A stretch of 11,178 nt of DNA, taken from contig JAMBLL010000141.1 in assembly GCA_023336765.1 (NCBI GenBank), positions 1-11,178 of the forward strand, in the 5' to 3' direction. A program made the position numbers and the translations under genes. The first letter of the stretch is position 1, and each line of letters opens with the position of its first letter. Shown here in pieces: positions 1 through 6,722 of this stretch. The DNA comes from Actinomycetes bacterium (lineage in GTDB: Bacteria > Actinomycetota > Acidimicrobiia > Spongiisociales > UBA5794). A model generated the notes under the pieces. The model saw nothing but the letters and a program-made list of their open reading frames with translations, made no database searches and was not told the origin of the DNA.

Positions 1-49
1 AAGGGGGACGCCTATATCGACCACTCCCCGCGCATTTCCGAAGCGCTTG

Positions 50-841
50 TTATGCGTCCTGTGGTGCGGTTGCATCAGACCATGCGTGGTGTTTGATCAT
101 GACGACAGCGAACAGCACGAGGACAACCACGAGGAGGATTTGGGATTCCAGTCCAGAGATGGTTCGTGTGTCGCCGGTGTGGCTAAACACCGAGAAGTCA
201 TAGAGACCATGGAGCAGTATCGGCACCAATAAGGTCCCGGTGGTACGACGTGCAATGTAGAACAGCGTACCACCAAAGAAGGCGATCACTACCTGTGCTA
301 CAACGCCTGGCCCAGCACCGACGAGCGCGTTGCCTGCGTGGATGAAGGCGAATGCCAGAGAAGACCAGAATCAGACGCCCATCTCAGATTGTCCCAGGCG
401 TCGCACGCCAACCACGAATACGCCACGGAACGTCGTTTCTTCTGAAATGCCGATGAACAGGGTGGTTATCGCCAGGACCAGGATGTAGCTTCCACCCTTA
501 TCTGCGAGGTTCGACCAGTCCGTGGTGGCCAATGCCGTGACGGCGACGATGATCGGGACTGCAAGGAGCCATCGTGCAACTGGACGGTCGTCCTTGAGCA
601 CGGAGGCCCGCCATCCAAGAATTCCAACGAGCAGCACGACGAGCGATGCGGTTATGCCCTGAGCGATCGTGATATTTTGGAACAGTGCCTCTACGGTGTT
701 TGAAAGATCGGTGTAGGGAACAACGTCCCAGCCTGCAACGGTCGGCACCAGTCGCCACATTCCGATGGAGATGACGGTGTACCCGAGCCAGAACAGGAAC
801 AGACCAAGTATGTTCACGTTACGGCCGCTACCTGACTGCAT
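50..841 (-). pseudogene. CPBP-family intramembrane metalloprotease, interrupted by in-frame TGA
   Basis: Reads as one continuous frame of about 263 residues, broken only by a TGA at 371-373 (codon 157). The CPBP (CAAX protease/bacteriocin-processing, Rce1/Abi-like) motifs lie on both sides of the stop: EETTFR (E134, E135, R139) before it, and FAFIH (H168) and HGLYD (H211, D215) after it. Several hydrophobic segments fit a polytopic membrane protein. Family members cleave prenylated or other peptides inside the membrane or modify bacteriocin precursors; the substrate here is unknown. I chose the ATG at 841 because AGGGGA precedes it by a few bases; a GTG at 898 would add 19 residues but has a stop just upstream and no clear ribosome site. 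Neither half alone carries the full active site, so the gene is dead, read through, or carries a base error. The family is certain; whether it is inactive is not. Confidence 0.8.
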
Positions 842-975
842 GAAATCCCCTGTGGCAAACCCAAGGCATCCTACCGGTCGAATGAGCAGAAAGAGCACCT
901 GGACGGAACTCGAGGCCTATGACACTGCCCATACCCATAACGGTGGTGTCTGTAATCGGCATCGAGTGCGACTGT

Positions 976-2166
976 TCAGCCAGCGTCTCGCAGCACTTCC
1001 GTGAGTACTCGCACAAACACATCCACCTCTTCGTCCGTGTTGTAATAGTGCGGTGATGCTCTCACTATCGCATCCACTCCCATCGACTCGAACATCCACC
1101 TGCTGTTGGACGCCCCGGGCGACGACGTGTTTATGTCCCGCTGGCGCAACGCAGCTGAGACCTCCGTAGCGGGTAGGACGTCGGTGGTGAACGTCACGAT
1201 CCCGCACAGGTCGGGTCCGATGTCGGTAACCGTCACGCCGGGAACGGTCTCGAGTTGGATTCGCATCTGTTGAGCGAGAGAACGCACACGGTGCGCGATC
1301 GCGCCAAGGTCGAGCTCAAGGGCGTAATCGATCGCAACCCCGAGTCCGACCTTGCCTGAGTGGTTGGCTTCGTCGAGTTCGAAACGGGCCGACCCTGACA
1401 CCGGTCGGTAGGTGTCCGTGGAATCCCACAGCGCAGAACGGCCATCGACGAAGACCGGGTCGACGAGGTCCCCGACGATCGAATCCCTCACGTAGAGCAT
1501 CCCCGTCCCGCGCGGTCCTCGCATCCACTTTCTCCCTGTCGCAGTGAGGAAGTCGCACTTGATGTCCTCAACGTCCACGGGCATCTGCCCAACGGCCTGA
1601 CACGCGTCGAGGAGGTACAGAGCGTTGGATTGAGCAACCACAGCACCGACCTGTGCGGCCGGGTTGATGAGCCCGTTCGACATCGCTATCTGCGTGAGGC
1701 CAACGAGCTTGACGCTGCCGTCGAGCATCGACTCGAGCGCGGAAACGTCGACCTGGCCAGTGGTCGTGTTGGGGATGATGTCGACGATGACACCCCTATT
1801 GCGTGCCTGCATGAGTCCGAATGCAGCTGACTGGAACTCGGTTGACCCGACAAGTGCCCGGTCGCCAGGCTTGAGGTCAACAGCAAGGAAGGCCCTCCAC
1901 CACGCTTCGGATGCACCCGATACGAAGGAGACTTCGTGGGGACTGCAGTTGAGAAGGGCGCCTGAGGCGGTATAGAAGTTGTCGAGGTTGGGGGCAGCCT
2001 CGGCCATCGCCTCGTATCCGCCGATGGTTGCCTCGAGCCTCAGATAGTCGATCTGTGCTTCGAGAGTTTGTGACGTCGGAAGCGAACTTCCAGCGTTGGA
2101 GAGGTGGATGACGTGTTCACACCCGGGAGTGTCCGCTCGAACGGCGCTGATATCGATGGAGTCCAT
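976..2166 (-). CDS. Class V aminotransferase-fold PLP-dependent enzyme
   Basis: A 396-residue fold-type I PLP enzyme. Visible motifs are the N-terminal HLSNAGSSLP (about 21-30), the cofactor aspartate and glutamine in LLDACQAVG (D187, Q190), the Schiff-base lysine in TATGRKWMRGPRGTG (K213), and the substrate-carboxylate arginine in IVRASPHYYNT (R369). Length is normal for the NifS/SufS/isopenicillin-N-epimerase superfamily. The loop where cysteine desulfurases carry their sulfur-accepting cysteine (about 346-360) has none, so this should not be a cysteine desulfurase. The IGGYEAMAEAAPNLD stretch (48-62) resembles what I recall of EgtE, the ergothioneine C-S lyase, and of other class V enzymes, but no egt genes are nearby, so the substrate stays open. 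There is no ribosome site at normal spacing; a TAGCGT box 6 nt before the ATG suggests a leaderless message. The broken protease gene lies 134 bp downstream on the same strand. Confidence 0.88.
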   Translation of the reverse strand: MDSIDISAVRADTPGCEHVIHLSNAGSSLPTSQTLEAQIDYLRLEATIGGYEAMAEAAPNLDNFYTASGALLNCSPHEVSFVSGASEAWWRAFLAVDLKPGDRALVGSTEFQSAAFGLMQARNRGVIVDIIPNTTTGQVDVSALESMLDGSVKLVGLTQIAMSNGLINPAAQVGAVVAQSNALYLLDACQAVGQMPVDVEDIKCDFLTATGRKWMRGPRGTGMLYVRDSIVGDLVDPVFVDGRSALWDSTDTYRPVSGSARFELDEANHSGKVGLGVAIDYALELDLGAIAHRVRSLAQQMRIQLETVPGVTVTDIGPDLCGIVTFTTDVLPATEVSAALRQRDINTSSPGASNSRWMFESMGVDAIVRASPHYYNTDEEVDVFVRVLTEVLRDAG

Positions 2167-2172
2167 GCGATG

Positions 2173-2178
2173 ACGCTA
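2173..2178 (-). promoter_or_regulatory. Candidate -10 box (TAGCGT) for the aminotransferase gene
   Basis: On the minus strand TAGCGT fits the actinobacterial -10 pattern TANNNT and ends 6 nt before the ATG at 2166, which would put the transcript start at or next to the start codon. The only purine-rich ribosome-like stretch (GGAGGGAG) lies about 20 nt upstream, too far for normal use. No convincing -35 box was seen. The match is short, so this is suggestive only. Confidence 0.3.
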
Positions 2179-2233
2179 GCTTGATCTCCCTCCACACGCA
2201 GGCTCGAAGACGCAAGACGGCGAGCGACCCTCT

Positions 2234-2254
2234 GGCTGTTGGCTGTTAGCTGTC
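2234..2254. repeat. Three tandem 7-bp repeats over the stop codon of the 112-residue gene
   Basis: On the plus strand the units are GGCTGTT (2234-2240), GGCTGTT (2241-2247) and AGCTGTC (2248-2254). The TAA stop of the minus-strand gene at 2246 lies inside the tract, so the repeat forms the gene's 3' edge. This looks like a slippage-generated heptamer tract; no function is evident. Confidence 0.6.
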
Positions 2255-2584
2255 TTCCAGTATGTCGGCGATGAGGTCGTCGACAGCCCTGTTCGCCACG
2301 GTTGCGCCGTAGCGGTCGTCGAGGATCGCACGCATCTTGACCATGATGTCTGCGTACTCGTCAGCATCAGTCTTGAGTGATGCAGGAACGATCTCTGTCC
2401 CGTCTATCCACGGTTTCCCGTCTGAGGTCCAGGGAATGAGGATGATCCACGCCCAGATGTTGTTGCCCTTGACATCGCCTGTTTTGCGAATGAGGCCCAG
2501 ACAGGAGAAGGGGAGCGACTCCCACCCCATGGTGCGGATTAGGTCCTTGCCGTCCGGCATGTTCGCTGCGTCTCTGTCCGCCAT
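2246..2584 (-). CDS. Hypothetical protein, 112 residues
   Basis: I do not recognise the family. The product is probably soluble: it has no signal peptide, and the only apolar run (NNIWAWIILIPW, about 41-52) is too short and Trp-rich for a safe membrane call and may be a core beta strand. The C-terminal third (about 74-112) is acidic and probably helical. The ATG at 2584 is preferred because GAGGGA sits just ahead of it; the longer frame from 2611 would add nine residues with no ribosome site. It lies upstream of the aminotransferase on the same strand with an 80-bp gap, and is divergent from the disulfide reductase gene. Heptamer-type repeats lie at its 3' end and in its upstream region. Good ribosome site and coherent composition support a real gene. 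Confidence 0.65.
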   Translation of the reverse strand: MADRDAANMPDGKDLIRTMGWESLPFSCLGLIRKTGDVKGNNIWAWIILIPWTSDGKPWIDGTEIVPASLKTDADEYADIMVKMRAILDDRYGATVANRAVDDLIADILEDS

Positions 2585-2667
2585 TGTCCCTCGTTCGTTT
2601 CGAGCAGCCACGGTACCGCCATCACAGAGTTACATCGACGAAGAGGTCCGCCGAATCCCAGTCCTCG

Positions 2668-2743
2668 CTCTTCTCCGGTTCTCTCTTCTCCTTCTGTTCT
2701 CTGCGTTCTGTGTTCTGAGCTCTTTCCCGTTCTCTGTGTTCTC
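2668..2743. repeat. Pyrimidine-rich low-complexity tract with irregular GTTCT repeats
   Basis: The plus strand is almost pure pyrimidine plus G, built from imperfect units such as GTTCTCTGC (2696-2704), GTTCTGT (2705-2711), GTTCTGA (2712-2718), GCTCTTT (2719-2725) and GTTCTCT (2729-2735). The 7-bp phase is clear for three to four units and then slips. It fills most of the 211-bp gap between the divergent genes starting at 2584 and 2796, so it lies in both upstream regions. The strand asymmetry is striking against the GC-rich surroundings. No gene is credible here. Confidence 0.65.
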
Positions 2744-2795
2744 CCGATCACCGATATCGTTGGGTGTGCAATAGATCTGGAAGTCAGGACAGGAC

Positions 2796-4148
2796 ATGGA
2801 TGAACGACTGGTGGTCATTGGGGCCGATGCAGCGGGGATGACGGCCGCAAGTCAGGCGAGACGCAGGGACAGGACCCTGGAGGTCGTTGCATTCGAGAAG
2901 GGGAAGTACGCCAGCTACGCAGCGTGTGGAGAGCCATACTTCGTATCGGGCGATGTCGAGGAACTCAGCGATCTGATCGCCCGCACTCCGGACCAGTTCG
3001 CAAGGGCCGGTATCGATTTGAGGCTCCGAACAGAGGTGACGAGCATCGATCTGGACCGTCGGACAGTGAGCACCTTGTCCCATTCCGATGGGTCAACGTC
3101 AGAAACCGGGTTCGACAAGCTCCTCATCGCAACTGGTGCACGAGCATTTATACCGCCCATGCAGGGCGTCGATCTTCCCGGTGTCCACACGTTACGAACA
3201 CTCACAGATGCGGCAGCATTGAGGTCCATTGCAGCTGCGGGCAAAGGCAGACTCGTCGTCATCGGGGCTGGATACATCGGCATAGAGGTCGCTGAAGCTT
3301 TCGATACGAGAGGTTGGGACGTCGTCATGGTCGAAGCGTTGCCTTCGGTAATGGCAAGGACGCTCGATGCTGACCTTGGTTCGAAGGTCTCGGACGCGAT
3401 GACAGACAGCGGTGTGCGTGTCATCACATCCGTGATGGTCGATCGGATCGAAGGCACCGACAGTGTCACGGGCGTAACTGCTGGTGGGCAATCGATCCCC
3501 GCCGACCTCGTCGTGCTCGCTGTTGGCGGTAGGCCAGTTTCGGAACTCGCCTCACAGGCGGGGATACCGGTGGGACCCACCGGCGGGATCATCGTCGACG
3601 ACCATCAACTGACCGGAGCCGAGGGTGTGTGGGCCGCCGGCGACTGTGCAGAGGTCTATCACCGGATCACGCATCAGATGGTCAACATGCATCTCGGTAC
3701 CGTGGCGAACAAAACCGGTAGGATCGCCGGAATCAACCTCAGTGGCGGTGATGCGAGATTCCCCGGTGTTCTCGGCACTGCCATCACGCGGTTCCACGAC
3801 CTTGAAATTGCTGTCACCGGTGCCTCAAAGGTTCAAGCCGAGGCAGCGGGCATCGATGCTGTGGAGGTCACGGTGAGCGGACTCACTGCGGCGCATTACA
3901 TGCCTGAGGCGCATGACCTCACCATTCGGCTCACCGTGGAGAAGGGAACGAGCGTCGTACTCGGGTCCCAGATTGTCGGTGGTGCTGGGGCAGGGAAGCG
4001 CATTGACGTGTTCGCCACGGCGGCTTGGAATGCGATGACGGCGGGCGACCTTGAATGGGTGGACTTTGCCTACGCCCCACCGTTTGCGCCCGTGTGGGAC
4101 TTGATGGCGATTGCTGCGAGGAAGGCAGCAGCAGTGGCGCGATCCTGA
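2796..4148 (+). CDS. cdr: FAD/NAD(P)-dependent CoA-disulfide reductase-type oxidoreductase
   Basis: A 450-residue flavoprotein of the pyridine nucleotide-disulfide reductase group, CoA-disulfide reductase/NADH oxidase branch. Seen in order: the N-terminal dinucleotide fold VVIGADAAG (6-14, FAD); the single redox cysteine in YAACGEPY (C44), which replaces the CxxxxC pair of classical reductases; the ATGARAFIPP strand (112-121); the NAD(P)H-binding VVIGAGYIG (154-162); the FAD-contacting VWAAGDCAEV (278-287); and a C-terminal dimerisation domain with AYAPPFAPVWD (425-435). Y368 and Y426 sit where CoA-disulfide reductases have their two active-site tyrosines, which favours a CoA-disulfide or related persulfide reductase over a water-forming NADH oxidase. 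The protein is cytosolic and probably keeps a low-molecular-weight thiol reduced. AGGACAGGAC immediately precedes the ATG and fixes the start. It stands alone, 105 bp before the next gene. The symbol is by family only; the substrate is not proven. Confidence 0.87.
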   Translation: MDERLVVIGADAAGMTAASQARRRDRTLEVVAFEKGKYASYAACGEPYFVSGDVEELSDLIARTPDQFARAGIDLRLRTEVTSIDLDRRTVSTLSHSDGSTSETGFDKLLIATGARAFIPPMQGVDLPGVHTLRTLTDAAALRSIAAAGKGRLVVIGAGYIGIEVAEAFDTRGWDVVMVEALPSVMARTLDADLGSKVSDAMTDSGVRVITSVMVDRIEGTDSVTGVTAGGQSIPADLVVLAVGGRPVSELASQAGIPVGPTGGIIVDDHQLTGAEGVWAAGDCAEVYHRITHQMVNMHLGTVANKTGRIAGINLSGGDARFPGVLGTAITRFHDLEIAVTGASKVQAEAAGIDAVEVTVSGLTAAHYMPEAHDLTIRLTVEKGTSVVLGSQIVGGAGAGKRIDVFATAAWNAMTAGDLEWVDFAYAPPFAPVWDLMAIAARKAAAVARS

Positions 4149-4253
4149 CCTCGAGCAGATGACCTTCGTACAGGACTATCACCGAGCACCATCGATGGAG
4201 TTATACCTCTGGAACCAGGAGCCACGATCTCGCTATCACCACAACGGCTGAGT

Positions 4254-5342
4254 TTGATCGCTGTGGCGATCGCTGTCTTTGCTTCTGCATGCCAGGTAGC
4301 GAGCCCCACAGTGTCGGAGCCGCCAACAACGACGGAAATCTCGACATCCTCCTCGCTCGCGACCTCCGCGCCCGAGACGTCTGCACCCCCGACCTCCGTG
4401 ACAACGACCACGGACCCGCCTGGTTCAGACCGCTATGTGCTGCCGGTTGGGTTCGACCTGCAGGGTCACCGAGGCGCCAGGGGACTTAAGCCGGAGAACA
4501 CGCTCCCTGGTTTTGAGATGGCACTCGACCTCATGGTGACCACCCTTGAGTTCGACCTTCACCTGACTGCCGATGGCGAGATCGTCGTGTGGCATGATCC
4601 GGTGGTTGACGCGTCGAAGTGTGGCCTGAGGCCTAGCGCACCCGCTGACGTGCCAGACCCCGACGATGACGGCGTATCCAACGATGCGCTCGCTGTCAGG
4701 GCACTCACTGCCGAGCAACTGTCGTGGTACCAGTGCGACCGGAATCCCGATCCAGGTCGATTCCCGATCCAGGACGCCTCACCGACGCCCCTTGCGGGTT
4801 CGCTGTACTCGATAGTGACGCTCGATTCGCTCATCGACTTCGTGGAGCTCTACGCATCGGACGGGTCAAAGTCAGACGATCAGCGGTTGGCAGCCAGCGG
4901 CGTTCGATTCAACATGGAGACGAAGCGCAAGAGCACGAATCCAGAAGCCATCGGCGATACGTTCGACGGCGAGACCCCCGGACTGTTCGAGAGTCGTGTG
5001 CTCGAGATCATCGAAGATCGCGATATCGCCGATCGCACGACGATCCAATCGTTCGACATCGATTCGCTGCGGGCGATCAGATCAGTCGACCCGGCAATCC
5101 CCCTGGCGTTCCTCGAGTCGAGGTCGGCAGTCGGCTTCGAGGACCTGGCATCGTGGGGAATCACCGAGTGGTCTCCGAACCTCGACCTCGCAACCGAGCA
5201 GCGTGTGTCGGAAGCACACAGCACCGGCCTAGGTGTCAAACCATGGACGATCGTTTCCGCCGATCAGGCGGTTGTTCTCATCGATGCCGGTGTTGACGGA
5301 CTGATCACAGACAGGCCCGATCTGTTCTCCGTGGGGCCTTGA
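4254..5342 (+). CDS. Secreted lipoprotein glycerophosphodiester phosphodiesterase
   Basis: A 362-residue GDPD-family TIM-barrel enzyme that hydrolyses glycerophosphodiesters to glycerol-3-phosphate and an alcohol. Catalytic features: H72 and R73 in GHRGARG, E81 in PENT, metal ligands E99 and D101 in LEFDLHL, H114 in WHDP, E222 in NMETK, and the closing GLITDRPD (349-356). The N-terminus is apolar and ends in the lipobox ASAC (C13), followed by a Ser/Thr/Pro linker to about residue 58, so the enzyme should be lipid-anchored outside the membrane. C123 and C161 could form a disulfide around an insert containing DPDDDGVSND (135-144), which resembles a DxDxDG calcium loop. The start is uncertain: the TTG at 4254 gives a signal peptide without the usual positive charge, while AGGAG (4217-4221) points to an in-frame ATC at 4227. 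It may scavenge phosphate or glycerol from lipid head groups. Confidence 0.9.
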   Translation: MIAVAIAVFASACQVASPTVSEPPTTTEISTSSSLATSAPETSAPPTSVTTTTDPPGSDRYVLPVGFDLQGHRGARGLKPENTLPGFEMALDLMVTTLEFDLHLTADGEIVVWHDPVVDASKCGLRPSAPADVPDPDDDGVSNDALAVRALTAEQLSWYQCDRNPDPGRFPIQDASPTPLAGSLYSIVTLDSLIDFVELYASDGSKSDDQRLAASGVRFNMETKRKSTNPEAIGDTFDGETPGLFESRVLEIIEDRDIADRTTIQSFDIDSLRAIRSVDPAIPLAFLESRSAVGFEDLASWGITEWSPNLDLATEQRVSEAHSTGLGVKPWTIVSADQAVVLIDAGVDGLITDRPDLFSVGP

Positions 5343-5398
5343 GGGCTGGCTCAGGGTTGTGACGGACGACCGGTTGGCTCTGTGGCGCAGGGCAATCG

Positions 5399-5404
5399 TA
5401 AGCT
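5399..5404 (+). promoter_or_regulatory. Candidate -10 box (TAAGCT) for the small lipoprotein gene
   Basis: TAAGCT fits TANNNT and ends 7 nt before the ATG at 5412, so transcription could begin at or beside the start codon. No Shine-Dalgarno-like run lies at normal distance. A weak TTGGCT (5374-5379) lies 19 nt upstream and could serve as the -35. The short match keeps confidence low. Confidence 0.3.
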
Positions 5405-5411
5405 ATCGACC

Positions 5412-5804
5412 ATGCGATCCCGACTCATACTCATCTTCATCATCGGTGCCCTTGCCATCGTTGCCGCCTCCTGCAGTAGCAGTTCTGATACTCAGACCCT
5501 TTCTGATGCGGAACTAGTCTGGTGCGCCCAGGTCGACGACACCGCGGTCTTCACCGCGATCTGGGATGCAGCGGATGAACTCGAGGTCCAGTCCGTTGGC
5601 GCGTTTCTCCTCGACAAGGCTGGCATCACGACCGATGTCGACCCCAAGGTTCTGTCCGCTGAAGATCTGTCAGAAGAGGAACTTGAGGCACTCTCGAGCG
5701 TTGGCGAGAATTTTGATTCCTCTGATCTCCTCTGGATCGAGTACATCAACACTCCCGACGGATCCAAAGCCTGCTTCGCTGCGTATACGACCGTCAACGG
5801 CTGA
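5412..5804 (+). CDS. Small lipoprotein of unknown function, 130 residues
   Basis: The family is not recognised. The N-terminus is a classic lipoprotein signal: positive MRSR, an apolar stretch (about 5-19), then the lipobox VAASC with C21 as the lipidated residue and a Ser-rich tether (22-26). The mature part is acidic, especially about 78-105 (DLSEEELEAL), and has C38 and C121 that could form a disulfide. An upstream in-frame GTG at 5382 would add ten residues ahead of the positive n-region, so the ATG at 5412 is preferred; a TANNNT box 7 nt ahead hints at a leaderless message. It follows the phosphodiesterase gene on the same strand with a 69-bp gap and faces the convergent secreted-protein gene. 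Confidence 0.72.
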   Translation: MRSRLILIFIIGALAIVAASCSSSSDTQTLSDAELVWCAQVDDTAVFTAIWDAADELEVQSVGAFLLDKAGITTDVDPKVLSAEDLSEEELEALSSVGENFDSSDLLWIEYINTPDGSKACFAAYTTVNG

Positions 5805-5813
5805 TACTGATAG

Positions 5814-5845
5814 CTCCGAGGCCATGACGCGGTTCGGAGGGCCTC
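5814..5845. terminator. Possible bidirectional terminator between convergent genes
   Basis: This 116-bp gap between two converging genes holds two mutually exclusive short inverted repeats: CTCCGA (5814-5819) with TCGGAG (5834-5839), and GAGGCC (5818-5823) with GGCCTC (5840-5845). Stems are only 6 bp with loops of 14-16 nt, and no T-run follows on either strand. The position fits a terminator but the structure is weak. Confidence 0.22.
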
Positions 5846-5920
5846 CCCGGTCGGAGTCAGCCGTATGGTTGTGACCGAGGAAGCTCTCACGTCTAGAAGG
5901 TTGCCAATGGTCTTCGATTG

Positions 5921-6421
5921 TTACGAGAGCGCCTCGCAGATGTCTGCGAAGTCCTCCTCGAGGATTTGGTGGTTGCCGCCGTTCCACGTGAAGATGGGTT
6001 CATCGCCACTCGCGTCAACGACGAATCGACCGGCATCCATGAGCGCAACGCCACCGTGAGGCATTTCTACCCGGTAGTACATGCCGGATTGAACCCAGAC
6101 TTCGAAGTTCTCGTCGGTCAGCGCCGTGTAGTGCGCACTACTCGTCAACGTCTTCGAGGGATCCTCTGAGTTGTAGACGATGCCATCGATCGCGAAGTGG
6201 AAGTGCACTCGATCTACGGAGCCATCCTTGTCGTAGAAGAACTTGATCTTCACATCCATGTTGTCCTCGGTGAGCATGCTGAAACCGTCACACTCGCCGA
6301 TGTACCAGTAGTCGACCCACTCCTCTGTGATTATGTCGGGCGGTACTGCTGATGCGGCCGGTGCCATGATCCCGACCATCAGAAGCGCTGCTGCAAGGAG
6401 CGCAATCGTTCTCCGTGTCAT
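5921..6421 (-). CDS. Secreted protein of unknown function, 166 residues
   Basis: The start has a Sec signal peptide: MTRR, an apolar core (about 5-20), and a likely cleavage after AASA (residue 25) just before VPP. The mature domain of about 140 residues alternates polar and aromatic residues (YWYIGE, VHFHFAIDG, FEVWVQSGMYYRVEM), which suggests a beta-rich extracellular fold, and has only two cysteines (C44, C162) that could link its ends. The ending, GGNHQILEEDFADICEALS, resembles what I recall of small secreted actinobacterial hypothetical proteins, but I cannot name a family or a function. AAGGGA about 9 nt before the ATG supports the start. It lies downstream of the hairpin-terminated membrane-protein pair on the same strand, with 287 bp between, so it probably has its own promoter. 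Confidence 0.75.
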   Translation of the reverse strand: MTRRTIALLAAALLMVGIMAPAASAVPPDIITEEWVDYWYIGECDGFSMLTEDNMDVKIKFFYDKDGSVDRVHFHFAIDGIVYNSEDPSKTLTSSAHYTALTDENFEVWVQSGMYYRVEMPHGGVALMDAGRFVVDASGDEPIFTWNGGNHQILEEDFADICEALS

Positions 6422-6634
6422 CTTCTCATCCCTTCTGTGTAGCTCTCTGTGGAGCGGACAGCGCCGTTTCGCACGAACGTTCCTCGCTGTTCCCGCTTGG
6501 TGGCATGGTGACCGTCACAGTGTCTCCTCCTCTTGTCCCTGATGGTCCGGTTCGGGCCTTCACATTCTGCTCCGATCGATGCCTCACATAGATGGTGCAA
6601 CAGAGAGCGCAAGAGATTGTCAAGGGGGTTCAGA

Positions 6635-6681
6635 GCCCGCTGATAGGGAAGCTCGTGAGGTGAGCGTCCCTATCAGCGGGC
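6635..6681 (-). terminator. Long hairpin downstream of the membrane-protein gene
   Basis: A perfect 15-bp inverted repeat pairs 6635-6649 (starts GCCCGCTGAT) with 6667-6681. After one A/G mismatch the stem continues for 4 bp (GCTC with GAGC) and closes on a 7-nt loop (6655-6661). It begins 27 nt beyond the TAG of the minus-strand gene at 6709, where a terminator for the 66-residue/169-residue pair would lie. No U-run follows on either strand, so this is either a U-less terminator or another palindromic element. The structure itself is certain; the role is inferred. Confidence 0.6.
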
Positions 6682-6694
6682 GACCATCTGATCG

Positions 6695-6722
6695 CCGAGT
6701 TCCTAGGTCTAACGGAACTCGG
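6695..6722 (-). terminator. Second hairpin, overlapping the stop codon of the membrane-protein gene
   Basis: The 9-bp arms CCGAGTTCC (6695-6703) and GGAACTCGG (6714-6722) pair perfectly around a 10-nt loop that holds the TAG stop (6709-6711, minus strand). Together with the longer hairpin 13 bp away it forms a tandem pair, which could terminate transcription or protect the 3' end of the mRNA. No U-run is present. Confidence 0.4.

Noticed and set aside
1..96. Plus-strand open frame entering from the left edge and ending in TGA at 94-96, possibly the tail of a gene
   Set aside because: Only 31 residues are visible, with no recognisable motif, and it overlaps the end of the protease gene by 47 bp; too little to call.
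2915..3592. Long minus-strand open frame of 225 codons opposite the disulfide reductase
   Set aside because: Ser/Thr/Pro-rich shadow of a clearly identified flavoprotein; a typical GC-rich antisense frame.
6616..6621. TTGACA on the minus strand, possible -35 for the secreted-protein gene
   Set aside because: No matching -10 at 16-19 nt spacing; likely chance.
6422..6708. 287-bp gap searched for a small gene or RNA
   Set aside because: Apart from the two hairpins at its right end no frame has a ribosome site and credible composition, and no RNA gene was recognised.
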